A stretch of 24,141 nucleotides of DNA from Gnomoniopsis sp. IMI 355080 (taxonomy: Eukaryota; Ascomycota; Sordariomycetes; Diaporthales; Gnomoniaceae): the NCBI GenBank assembly GCA_027946555.1, contig JAPEVC010000358.1, positions 1-24,141 of the forward strand, in the 5' to 3' direction. Position 1 is the stretch's first letter; each line of letters begins with the position of its first letter. The notes below the pieces were generated by a model. That model did not search any database. It worked only from the letters and a program-made list of their open reading frames with translations, and was not told where the DNA came from. Positions 10,401 through 18,681 of this stretch are shown here, one piece after another. Made by a program: the position numbers and the translations under genes.

Positions 10401-10747
10401 CTGGACTGAACCTCATCGGCCTTGGCCTGGGCAGCAGTGACCTTCTCGGCAGCAAGCTCGAGGAACTTCTTGAGAACCAACTCGATGGTGCCAACGTTGC
10501 TGTTCTGTGCAATGTTCTTGTATTGATATAGGGCGTCCTTTGTCAGCTTGCCCTTCTTCTGCTCGACGGACTGCTCGACGAGCAGAACCATAACAGGCTC
10601 CAACGATGCGATGGGGACATTTCGAGATCGTTTGGATGTGATGTGCTCGTGGAGGAGGGTGAGGGCGGCGGGGGCCTGACCGACGCCAATAAGTTCGTGG
10701 GCGCGCTTCAGGACATTTTCGGGTTTTTGGTGGGGTGGAGGCGGCAT
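7445..10747 (-). CDS. TIF32: Translation initiation factor eIF3 subunit a (TIF32/RPG1)
   Basis: Large scaffold subunit of eIF3. It binds the 40S subunit and helps recruit the initiator tRNA complex and mRNA in the cytosol. This is an uninterrupted single-exon ORF of 1100 aa (yeast about 964; filamentous fungi usually a little over 1000). The N-terminus contains KPENVLKRAHELIGVGQ and VEQKKGKLTKDALYQYKN, conserved in the family. A helical-repeat and PCI-type region covers roughly residues 1-520 and includes HLLGMTQAPTR. From about 575 to 900 there is a very long charged coiled coil rich in Glu, Arg, Lys and Gln, the classical eIF3a spectrin-like segment. The last 200 residues are low-complexity with a repeated motif and short tandem arrays, ending KWVPRHLREQQGK. 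The ATG at 10747 opens the conserved N-terminus. The strong codon bias of this gene creates long antisense open frames that are not genes. Confidence 0.96.
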   Translation of the reverse strand: MPPPPHQKPENVLKRAHELIGVGQAPAALTLLHEHITSKRSRNVPIASLEPVMVLLVEQSVEQKKGKLTKDALYQYKNIAQNSNVGTIELVLKKFLELAAEKVTAAQAKADEVQSSIDATAGAEGIDDLEASETPESILLATVSGEQSKDRTDRAIVTPWLKFLWEAYRTVLDILRNNARLELLYQSTATQAFDFCLKYTRKTEFRRLCELLRNHVQTAAKYSQQMHAINLNDPDTLQRHLETRFQQLNVAVELELWQEAFRSVEDIHTLLNLSKRPPKNVMMANYYEKLTRIFLVGENYLFHAAAWNRYYQLLRQSATLVAAGQSKKSDNPPTTEAELQKAASFVLLSALSIPVISTSRSRGAMVDFDEARKNKNSRLTHLLGMTQAPTRAVLFQDIRAKQLLRRVRPEIRDLYNILEVDFHPLSICKKISPILAQIGADPEMEKYVLPLQQVILTRLFQQLSQVYETLDLSYVENLAQFPEPFQVTRATIEKFIMNGNKKGDLAIRMDHATGVLHFDSDIFSSSKAVHTGSGAGSAEAEAGSVQRLQSTPSEIVRTTLTRLYKTLHTTCYYIDPTFNEDRVKAREAVLARAKAGAEQEHQEILARKEIIQKRKEEASQIKARIERENANAKRLREQQLQEAETQRLAQELREREQRRLERERQEIQRREVESTLKELKLETKALGIDEEDLANLDSSRLRAMKLAQLERVKNDVNEKLRITGKRIDHLERAFRKEEAKKLGEDYEKQRAEDLADYERETKERLAKSKEQHKANVELKHRVQRLVPFYEKFRSNLTQNRREDFEKRQRAAERDLEKAISERKREYRERKLREKREREEKEQALREAEEKAARDKEEREQKEAQRREEFARIKAQREEERQEALEKAALQARREEEALARRKAEKENVRGSIPVRGGPPTLERRTDSADGPAPPRIALAGNKPSWREREAAKARGETLESASPAAAAPAQRVPERAPERAPERAPERAPVAEREPRETASGPPRLALAGKAPGGSWREREAARKAAEASGAAPERSERSERSERPERSERTFERSGPPAGGRTFSGRGENGQDGPAPEPLKPSGGAGKWVPRHLREQQGK
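7599..7651 (-). repeat. Ser-Glu-Arg tripeptide array (9-nt minisatellite) in eIF3a
   Basis: Three SER units followed by PER and SER are encoded by near-identical 9-nt repeats (plus-strand unit gctcactac), at about residues 1033-1050, with further SER/FER-like units just beyond. The array alternates Ser with Glu-Arg pairs, resembling an RS-like charged tail. Confidence 0.75.
7679..7952 (-). repeat. Duplicated SWREREAA motif in the eIF3a tail
   Basis: The pattern PPR-[IL]-ALAG-x-P-SWREREAA occurs twice, at about residues 931-958 (DNA 7893-7952) and 1001-1023 (DNA 7679-7747). The second copy has GG inserted before SWREREAA. This is a short Trp-containing motif in an otherwise disordered tail, which suggests a peptide used for binding. 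That role is an inference. Confidence 0.75.
7780..7836 (-). repeat. PERA tetrapeptide array (12-nt minisatellite) in eIF3a
   Basis: Four consecutive Pro-Glu-Arg-Ala units are encoded by near-identical 12-nt repeats (plus-strand unit about cgctcgggagca), at about residues 971-990. This is an in-frame coding minisatellite likely to vary in length between strains. Confidence 0.8.
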
Positions 10748-11269
10748 GCTGGGCAGCAGTCACCTCGAATGGTTGATGAAGACTTCCTGGGTTCGAGATA
10801 CAACAGTGGAATTGACTTGAGATCTGTTGATCGCGATGGGAAACCTACTGCGGCAGAAGCCAAAGGATGGCGGTGGGTGGGTGGTGGTGCCGCGTAGTGG
10901 TTTTGACAAATGTTAAAAGCAGAAAACGTCAAGGTGTCGCAGAGTTCTCTGGTGAGTGATCCGCTTTTCCAAGGTTCTGTGGCCGACCCGTTTGGAGCTT
11001 AGCGCCAAGCGGCTATCAGGTGACCTTCAACGCCGTGTCTTCGCTGACAGGTGCTTTTAGCAAGAACAATGAGAAGAACAATCAGTAGAAGTAGAACTTG
11101 AAAGAACGTATACTGCTTCATGCGACCTACGTCAGTAAGTCACTGAATATTTGTCGGGTGCTTTGAAAATCTCAAGTTGATACACTATTGAAGGCAACCC
11201 AGGAAGGCAGGTTCGAGTGAGGGGTGAGGGGTATACAAGTATGTATCCCCGATATGACCATCACTCCCG

Positions 11270-11281
11270 TGCATATATGCA
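11270..11281. repeat. Perfect palindrome tgcatatatgca
   Basis: A 12-bp self-complementary AT-rich site lies about 520 bp upstream of the eIF3a start. It could be a protein-binding site or chance; nothing else in the sequence decides. Confidence 0.35.
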
Positions 11282-12307
11282 TAGTCGCTCGGATAGACGC
11301 ATACAAAGCTCACTTGCGCTCACTAGCGCCATGAAACGCCAGTCATGCAATAAAAGGAAACGGCTCATACAGACCCGTTCGTCCTAAACACAAGGGACAA
11401 GCTTATTAATTCAGAGAAACGGTCATGCTACAGAAAAAAAATGTTTCTTGTTTCGTGAATGAACCCCTTCCCTATATTCCAATCTGCGGCAGGAGATATA
11501 GGGGACTATTGGTTGTTTTATCAGACCCTCAGACTTCGTCAATCGTGCACACGGCCGCTTGGGCGAACTTGGGAGAAACTGGCAAGATCTCATTTCCGGT
11601 ATGGAGAAGTTGGGGAGAGCGAGTGGAGCCACCATGGGCTGCGGACTGCAAGCAGAGATCACCCTTTCAAAGACATACATCTGTACCTGGCATTCAAACC
11701 CTGCCCTGACTCTTGTGTGCAGGCTTTTTGGAGTCTTGACTGCTCGGTGGACAATGTGCAACAGCTGTTGCCTTGTCTGGCTTGTCAGCCATCGAGCTTG
11801 ATGTTGACCTGCTGGTTTCAGATTTGTCATTGCTGCCAGTATCTTCCCCAAGAATGTCAATTATCTGACCACCTCCATGGTAAAAGAGAATTGAATCATT
11901 GTAAAGCGGCTTGCCCTAACCCTTTTATTTGGCTGGCGTGTTCTACTCCATCCCTGCCGGCGGGAAGTGCCCCTGGTCTTCCAGAGACCCAGTGACCCCT
12001 GTCCCAAAGCGACATTGCCTGGAACCCCCCAGCTTCAATGGTCGGCTAGGTCTGATAGCCCCCCGGGCTTGGTAGCGGCTTTTGCTTAGCTGAGCAGCTG
12101 GACCATAGCACTGGGCTCTCTCCCATCCTTTCCGCTGGTCCCTGCTGGGCTTGCACGTTGACTTCTCTCGTCGTCCTCATTCCCTCCTTTACTATCCAAA
12201 TCCATGAAAGCAACACTTCCTCTCCTTCAACGACAAGACACGTCTGCCATCATCCCATCCATTCAACGTGTGGGCAGACAATCCTGATTTTCTCTTCACC
12301 CGAACCT

Positions 12308-12359
12308 GTAAGTCAAGCTGTTCTCTTATTTTCCTTTTCTTTGTGCACCTGCTCTGCAG
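12308..12359 (+). other. Putative 5'UTR intron of the G-gamma gene
   Basis: A consensus donor GTAAGT at 12308-12313 is followed by a T-rich tract, a CTTAT branch-like site and the acceptor CTGCAG ending at 12359. The 52-nt length fits the other introns here. It lies in the CT-rich presumed leader about 340 nt upstream of the coding start. Confidence 0.45.
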
Positions 12360-12538
12360 CCCGGAAAATAGCAAAACAATCGCCCAATTGTCCTACCGCT
12401 CGTCAAACCTCACCTGCCGCACCGCTCATTTGACTGCATTCGACTTGCGACCTGCCGATCTCAGTTCCAAATCAGTCCGACCGCTACCGCTTCGGCGACC
12501 CTTTGGCATTCGCCCTCCATCGCTCCCTTCGCCTTTGA

Positions 12539-12691
12539 ATGGATTCCGAGTTTTCCTCGATTCAATTCAACTCAATCCGATCCCATGCACGCCACGAGCC
12601 ACCGATTGTCAATTCTCTTCCAATTGACCGGTCCGGTCAATCGATATCTGCGATTTCGGCTTGTTTATTACTCCATCGTCACTCATACTGA
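12539..12691 (+). promoter_or_regulatory. 50-codon upstream ORF in the G-gamma leader
   Basis: An ATG at 12539 opens a 50-codon frame (MDSEFSSIQFN...) that stops at TGA 12689-12691, eight bases before the upstream in-frame ATG of the G-gamma protein. Its third codon positions are not GC-enriched (23 of 50 by my count), unlike the real coding sequence, so the peptide itself is probably not conserved. If the leader is transcribed through it, it would be expected to lower initiation at the downstream ATGs. Confidence 0.5.
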
Positions 12692-12699
12692 CCAGTACG

Positions 12700-13265
12700 A
12701 TGTCTTTTCATCAGCAGGACCCCAACGTAGAGCGCCCGCGTCGCCTCATCCCTCGCTCGCCTAGCCACCCCGACCTTTCGCAGGGCTTGCCGCCCTCCAC
12801 CGACTCCAACGCCTCGCGTTCCGAGTTCGCCGACAACATAGATCGCGAGACCGATCCAGCCATTCTGGCTGACCACTCCGACATGCCTCAATACACCTCA
12901 CGTGATGTCGGGGATCCGACCCAGATCAAAAAGAACAAGCAGTCCATGGCCGATCTGAAGCTGCGCCGGTTGACTGAGCTCAACAACCGCCTTCGCGAGG
13001 ATCTCGAGAGGGAGCGCATTCCCGTCTCCCAAGCTAGTAAGAGGTGAGAGAATCCTCCAAATCGACCCTCAAGTGACGCCATTGTGTTTTTTTTTGTCGT
13101 TTTCACACCAAGGATTTGTCATGCTGACCGTCTTCCTTCACCAGCATCATTGCCTACTGCAATAGCACCCGAGACTACATGGTTCCCTCTGTCTGGGGCG
13201 TCGTTCCCAAGGGTGAGGATCCCTACGCGCCCCAGCAGAGCGGCGGCTGCTGTACAGTCATGTAA
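12700..13265 (+). CDS. Heterotrimeric G-protein gamma subunit (GNG-1/GpgA/Ste18-like)
   Basis: Partner of the G-beta subunit in membrane-anchored signalling. In filamentous fungi it acts in mating, development and virulence-related pathways. Exons are 12700-13043 and 13145-13265 (intron 101 nt). The conserved part begins at MPQYTSRDVGDPTQ (ATG 12883) and gives the family's usual 93 aa. It contains the coiled-coil LRRLTELNNRLREDLERE, then SIIAYCNSTRDYMVPS, and ends GGCCTVM. The terminal CTVM is a farnesylation-type CAAX box and the Cys before it is a likely palmitoylation site. An in-frame ATG at 12700 adds 61 residues (total 154) starting MSFHQQDPNVERPRRLIPR. GC at codon positions 1, 2 and 3 of this extension is 40, 30 and 46 of 61 by my count, a coding-like pattern, so I extended the CDS. 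The start is uncertain between 12700 and 12883; the gene identity is not. Confidence 0.93.
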
Positions 13266-14450
13266 CTGTTCACGAGAATGGGATGAGGAAATGAAGTTAT
13301 CCAACATAGGTTGTCGAAAGGATCGACAGCCGTCAGCGAGCGTCGGCATAATTCGAGCCGTACAGACCACGGCACAATCCCCGGAGAGGGAGTCTATTAC
13401 TGCGACTGCCTTTTTGCGATGTTTATCTCGGCGTTATCACGTGGGCAAAAGGGATGCCCTCTGCTAGACCAGAGGAAAGGCTTGGTGCGGATGAAAGGGG
13501 CGGCTTCGTGCGCGTGGCGCTGGCAAATGCGACCGAGATACGGAGGGGAGGGCAAGACCATAAAGGGCAACACGATTTTCTCGCCGTGTCGAGAGGCGGA
13601 TCGTCTCCTGAGAGGTACGCTTGGACTCTCCGCGGCTAAGTTGGTTATGATTACGGTCTTCTGTTTTTTTTCTTCCACCATACCAACCTACCCACCAAGC
13701 TCTCTGTATACGGGGCCTGTGGATACTGCCAGAGGATAATTCGGCATGTTTTTAATACTGCGACTGCACAGCTTTTTTCTTCACTTGTACCTTGTCAGTT
13801 TAGCCCTCCCCGCAATCGAGAATACCCTTTATCATGGTTCCCGACATGGGCTACTATGAGTGCGTCTATCAGAACCAGCCAACGCGAAATGCAACATCCT
13901 CCTGTCATATCCATTTCTTTCACCAGAGCCACTGCTCGCGAAAAGTGGCACGTAACTCTGGTTCCAACTGTCTGTGATCCCTGCAATAGTATTATCAGGT
14001 TGCATTTGTTGGTACTATGTAGGCCAGTCATTGATCTACTTGGCCACCAATGTGCATGAAGCATTTTGGCGGAGCCTCTTCGACCTTTTGACGTTGTAGG
14101 CTTCGGGGCTCTCTCTGCTACGAAAGGTGCTCGCCTCCGTCTGTCAACATTATTGGACTTCTATGTTTACACCCAATACTGCGGTGTATGCTTGCCGTTT
14201 GTCCCCAAGCACCTTTCAACAAGCCCTCGGGCATGGGTGCTATATCATTTTCTTTCCTTTCGCAGATATAGTCGCGCAGCGGGACTGCCCCATCATCCTA
14301 TGCCCTACGCATTGACTTCCAATCCAATTCTTTTTGACCCTTCTTCGATGCGCCCTTAGCCAGGTTTAGATGATCTTTCACAGACAAAATCCCCCTTTGG
14401 TCTTATCATTCTCACTGAGAGCCACCCGGTCGGCCCCACTTTGCACCATC
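13266..14450. other. Spacer between G-gamma and the GMC pseudogene
   Basis: It holds the 3' flank of the G-gamma gene and the former promoter of the oxidoreductase. A T-rich run lies near 13660-13675. No open frame here has recognisable similarity and no RNA gene was seen. Confidence 0.55.
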
Positions 14451-16415
14451 ATGGTCCTCTACACTATGATTCCCGAAGCCCTTCAGGAGGTTGACGTGAT
14501 CATTATAGGAGGTTGGTTCTGTTGACCAGCATATGGATATGCATTTTGAGCAGTCCTTGCTAATACTTCTGATGCGAACAGGTGGGACCGCTGGGTGTGT
14601 CGTGGCCTCGAGGCTCGCCGAAGCAGACCCGGGGCTTTCCATCTTGTTGATCAAGGGTGGTCAGAATAACAATGACATCCCAACAATTGCCTTACCTGTC
14701 TACTTCATGGCACAACTTGCCCCAGACAGTACCGTCAGCGTCTTCCACAAGGCGAACAAGTCCGCAGCGGTGGGCGATAGGGAAGTCACTGTGCCATGCG
14801 GGGCAGTCCTTGGTGAGGGTTCGTCGACAAACTTCATGATGTACAGTCGGGCCTAGCGTCACGACTTCGACGCGTGGCAGGCGCATGGCTGGTCGGCTGC
14901 TGAAATGTTGCCATATCTCAAGAAGGTAGGTTGGATTTTCCTAAAAGGGTATTACAACCACATCAATATCAGATTCCCTGACTATTCCACAGCTTGAGAG
15001 CTTTGACGGACCGGATGAAAAGGATGTTCACGGCCGCAGTCCTCCGGTCCAAGTCTCTCGTGGCACCTACAGCGCTACCAGAGTTGAAGCCGAGTTCATT
15101 GAATCCGCCAGTGGGCTGGACTGGCCCGAGGTTGAGGATCTCTCGGACCTCGAAGCCGTCAACGCAGTTTGGCGTGCGCGGCGTTATATTTCTCCTGACG
15201 GGTAGCGACAGGATGCAGCAACCTGTTACTCGCATCCAACTCTAAAGAGCGGCGTGGGAAACAATCTTCATATCCTAGTAGAAACCCAGGTCACGCGGAT
15301 CCTTTTTGATGCTTCGCACCGAGCCGTCGGCGTGGAGTTCAGGCCAAACCCCCTCTTGCAGCAAGGTCCAACAGGAGACAACGCTCAGCAAATCCAGACA
15401 ATCGAAGCGAAGAGGCTTGTCGTGTCTACCTGTGGCGCTTTCGGTACGCCAGCTCTCCTGCAGAGATTTGATTTAGGTGATGCCCAAGTGCTAGGCCGTG
15501 CCGGCGTTCCTGTTGTGGCCGAGTTGCCTGGTGTTGATCACGGCTAAGAGGATCACCATCTCATTCTGCAAAGCTATACGAGCGACCACGGTATTGAAGA
15601 CACTCTCGATGAGCTCCTGCGCAGACAAGGTGGGGCTCTAGCGGATGATGTGAAGGCACGTATGATGGGCTGGAATGCTCAGGACATTCAAGGCAAAGTC
15701 AGGCCCGCGGAGGAGGAAATTGCCGCCCTTGACCCGGACTTTCGAGAGGTATGGAACGAGGTGTACAAGCCTTATCCAGAAAAGCCCCTGGCTTGCTTCA
15801 CTCTCATCGGTGGATTTCCCGGACATCCAAGCCAGTAAAGTACCCAGGCAAGCCATGTCTGGCCTTGTCCGCTTTCACGCTCTACCTTTTCTCCCGTGGA
15901 CACGTCTACATCACGGGTCCCAGGCTCGAGGATCCGTTGGACTTCGAGTCTGGCTGCTTTGTGGGAAAGGGAGAGTTTGACATCAAGAAGCATGTCTGGC
16001 TTTACAAAAAGCAGCGAGAATTGATCCGGCGCATGCCGTCGTACCGGGGAGAAATCCCGCCTCTGCACCCGCCATTTTCTGCTAACTCGTCCGCGGCCTG
16101 TGTATCTCTTGACGCGCCGTTGGGAATCGGTACCAGTAACATCGACTATACTGCAAAGGACGACGCGGTTCTCGAGCAGTGGATTCGTGAGAACGTGGGA
16201 ACTACCTGGCACTCCCTCGGAACCTGCAAGATGCGTCCGCGGGATGATATGGGTGTGGTAGATCCCTCGTTAAATGTCTATGGCGTGACCGGCTTGAGAT
16301 CGCTGATATGAGCATCATTCCGTCCAATGTCGCTGCGAATACCAATGACACCGCTCTTGTCATTGGAGAGAAAGCAGCTGATATCTGCATTCGTGAACTT
16401 GGTCTTGGAAAGTAA
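14451..16415 (+). pseudogene. Degraded GMC oxidoreductase, alcohol (methanol) oxidase-like
   Basis: The parent family comprises FAD-dependent oxidases of primary alcohols. The layout still reads nearly end to end: exon 1 14451-14511, exon 2 14582-14925, exon 3 14993-16415, about 609 codons, with both introns (70 and 67 nt) retaining GT-AG. Family marks remain: the FAD motif VDVIIIGGGTAGCVVASRLAE, the LGxGSSxNFMMYSRA block, FSRGHVYITGP, TTWHSLGTCKM with the expected active-site His, and VDPSLNVYGVTGLR. It is broken by stops at TAG 14854, TAG 15203 and TAA 15545. There are also frameshifts near 15835 and near 16300, each consistent with one lost base. A normally conserved Gly in LGGGSS is Glu here. 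The alcohol-oxidase branch is inferred from the N-terminal spacing and the C-terminal TTWHxLGTC block; another GMC subfamily is possible. Sequencing error cannot explain five lesions easily. Confidence 0.85.
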
Positions 16416-17145
16416 ATAGACTAAGCGTCAACACGCCAAGTTCTCTTTCGTCATCGTCACAGCAAGGCTTGTCTTATACTCTGCTTCATTGATCAGTTTC
16501 AATCATTTACTGATGTAATGCTCACTTTGGCAGCTCACACGCAACAGTTGTCTGTGAAGGCAGTGTGGAACACTTTTTGTCAATTTCTGAATATGCTCTG
16601 AACTCGCCTTTAAGCCTGCAGCATATGATCAGAACTATCTGGCCACATAATCGACCAGTGACTCTTTTTGGTGAGGTCTTTTCTCCCCTCCCTTCTGATC
16701 TATACGAGCGTTCGACACCGTCTAACATCCATTTGCCGTCTGACCATACGCGTTGGTAGCCAAAAATTACCATAGGTTCATTTGACTATCATTATTTTTC
16801 TAGGAACCTATTTCACCAGCCTCTGGAGAATTGAGATAATCTTCGGTAGGTAGATGGCCTACAACCAATTGGCCAAACTGCCCTCCCGAGTGTAACCCGC
16901 TATCACCCAGTCCTTGAGGCTCTTTCAATGGTTGCCCGCCTCTATGTCAGGCTTTCCAGAAGTAATGGACTAGCGGACGCCGGCGAGGCGACGAAAATGA
17001 TATCGTTGTATAAATGATGTCGTTGTATTGAACACTAAGTAATTCTTGCTAAATATATATATGCCATGGTATAAGATGTTGCTGTCCGCCAACGGAGAAT
17101 ACCCAAATCCATATCCAACGCCTCCCGTCCAATCTATCTACACAA
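16416..17145. other. Spacer downstream of the GMC pseudogene
   Basis: These are the 3' flanks of convergent loci, AT-richer than the genes, with a short (AT)n run near 17055-17062 and a small tandem repeat at 16997-17028. No gene was recognised. Confidence 0.55.
16997..17028. repeat. Short imperfect tandem repeat
   Basis: Two 15-nt units, atgatatcgttgtat and atgatgtcgttgtat, differ at one position and are separated by two bases. No function is evident. Confidence 0.6.
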
Positions 17146-18122
17146 TTACATCGTAAATGAATCCGTCGCATTCAAGTTTATCGCAAAACACCAGGCATCT
17201 GTCGCAGTGTGCGCCGTGGTCAGGTTCGTTTTCAAGTAGCAAGTATACGCGGTGTCCGACGTATCGCCCGTTGAGCCCCAGCCGGCGCCCTGGCACGTGT
17301 CGGTGCTCGCGCATACGTCCATGCAAGCTTCCATACTGACTGTGTTGACACTCGCCAGATCATCTGCCTCGGAGCCGCTGAAGTCGAAACCGCAGTAGAG
17401 TCGGAAATGAGCCTCGACTGAGGTCGGGGCTGTGTAGAGGGTGAGGCTGCGATGGAGAGATTAGCTGTGAGCATCACTGTGGGTATCTAAAGGGGATTCC
17501 ATTCCCCCTTTTTTCTACTCTTGACTTGAACAGCCCTTTCGATCACGTAGACTGGTTTCCGGGAAAGAAACTGCAAGGTAGAAAATTGACATACTTTTGT
17601 GACGGACAAGGAATGGTCGGAGTTGCAGTGGATGTTGCAGACGTGAAAGTAGCTGTTGGTAAAGTAGTAGAACTACTTGATGCTGAAGACGTAGGCGTCG
17701 ATTGAGCGCCAGAATCACTTGATGAATCCCTGATATACTAGTCAGTCTTTTGCAACTTCGTCGAAAGTGATATGAAGCTCCTACTGTGAGTTCTCTTGAG
17801 CAAGCTTTGCTCCCAGACCAGCTCCCAGGCCAATGACAAGTACCAAGAGAAGTACAAGGAAGCCGACCAAGATCCAGAAGAGACTCCTCTTTATGCCAAA
17901 AGTTGTCTTCGCCGCTGGCACGGGCGGTAAGTCGGATTTCGTCTCAGGAGTGTATGGTGATGGTGTGTGTACCTGTGGCGGCGGCTGGGTAGGATAGTAG
18001 TGCTCGGGATACTGTCCATGTTGGTAGACGACCGGTTCTATGCCTTCTTCGTACGTTCCAATTGGTGATTGCTGTATGCTACCTTCTCCTCCAGGGGACT
18101 TTTCGTGTTGTTGATACGCCAT
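17146..18122 (-). CDS. Type II single-pass membrane protein with Cys-rich (PAN/Apple-like) ectodomain
   Basis: Minus-strand exons are 18122-17785, 17729-17595 and 17446-17146, giving 257 aa; introns are 55 and 148 nt. The cytosolic N-terminus (1-79) is rich in Pro, Tyr, Gln and His. A membrane segment follows at about 80-104 (LFWILVGFLVLLLVLVIGLG), preceded by basic residues GIKRS, which fits an N-in topology with no cleaved signal. Residues about 112-152 form a Ser/Thr-rich stalk, probably O-glycosylated. The C-terminal domain has seven Cys, in IPCPSQ, LYCGFDFSG, ACMDVC, DTCQGAGWG, YTCYLK and WCFAIN. This layout resembles fungal surface proteins with Apple/PAN-like or WSC-like domains. Splicing of exon 2 to exon 3 is judged from the CPSQN-LTLYTAP junction and a GCTAATC branch site. 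Function is unknown; a cell-wall or surface-sensing role is an inference. The ATG at 18122 is the first in frame. Confidence 0.75.
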
Positions 18123-18317
18123 ATTCCAAGCTCCACTACACTGGCGGAAAGTGAGGCGGTAGCGGAGGTATGGCAAGATCTGGCGGGGGCTTGGCGGAAA
18201 ATAGAGAATAGAAGAAAATTTTCAGAGAAAAATGCGACAGCGGCCAGAGGTTCAAAAGAGATTAAAGGAACTTCCCATTCTCTGTTCCTTTGGGGGCTGT
18301 ACTAGATGGAGCGCTGC

Positions 18318-18336
18318 AATGCCCAAATGGGGCATT
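18318..18336. repeat. Inverted repeat AATGCCC/GGGCATT
   Basis: Perfect 7-bp arms flank a 5-bp spacer, about 200 bp upstream of the membrane-protein start. It could be a binding site for a dimeric regulator, or chance. Confidence 0.4.
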
Positions 18337-18651
18337 AGTGCTGACTATGTCTCCGCCGTAATGCTTATTATTGGCGGGTCACGATACAAGTATATCCGTA
18401 AGCTGCAGATCGATGTGGGAGCTGAACCTACCATATTAAGTGGAACCTCAGCCATGATGCTTATAAAAGCGCTTGTCCGAGACAAGAGGGATTTAGAGGC
18501 TGACTGCCTGCGGGCGACCTTAATTTGATAAACTGGTAATAAGTAATCTGGCAGAGGCATTGCTTATTTTACATTCTTTCCCAGGCTCCGGGAATAGAAG
18601 TATATTTACATCGATCTAGAATTTGAAGTAGAAAACCACCTAAAAGACATA

Positions 18652-18681
18652 GACGGTAGATTCCGGAGACGGTAGACTCCG
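18652..18681. repeat. Direct repeat gacggtaga[t/c]tccg
   Basis: Two 14-nt copies at 18652-18665 and 18668-18681 differ at one base. The second copy also forms an inverted repeat, CGGAG...CTCCG, with the end of the first. Confidence 0.5.

Larger units (their letters stand above)
10748..12699. other. Long divergent spacer between eIF3a and G-gamma
   Basis: This 1.95-kb region has no recognisable protein gene. Open frames near 11.4-12.0 kb start with non-ATG codons or are short and unlike any family. The right half from about 12.12 kb becomes pyrimidine-rich and carries a likely 5'UTR intron and an upstream ORF, so the G-gamma transcript probably has a long leader of at least 400 nt. A 12-bp perfect palindrome lies at 11270-11281. 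Confidence 0.55.

Noticed and set aside
7454..10531. Long plus-strand open frames (535 and 457 codons) across eIF3a
   Set aside because: They are antisense shadows produced by the strong codon bias of the minus-strand eIF3a gene, and they are Leu/Val-rich without any domain.
11423..11995. Overlapping open frames on both strands in the eIF3a/G-gamma spacer
   Set aside because: Starts are mostly non-ATG, both strands are open at once, and no motif is recognisable in any frame.
14451..16415. RIP (repeat-induced point mutation) as the cause of the GMC pseudogene
   Set aside because: The gene is not AT-enriched in appearance, it has frameshifts which RIP does not make, and not all stops fit C-to-T changes from the family residue. 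TAG 14854 could be CAG to TAG, but the TAA at 15545 replaces a position that is usually Tyr. Ordinary decay fits better.
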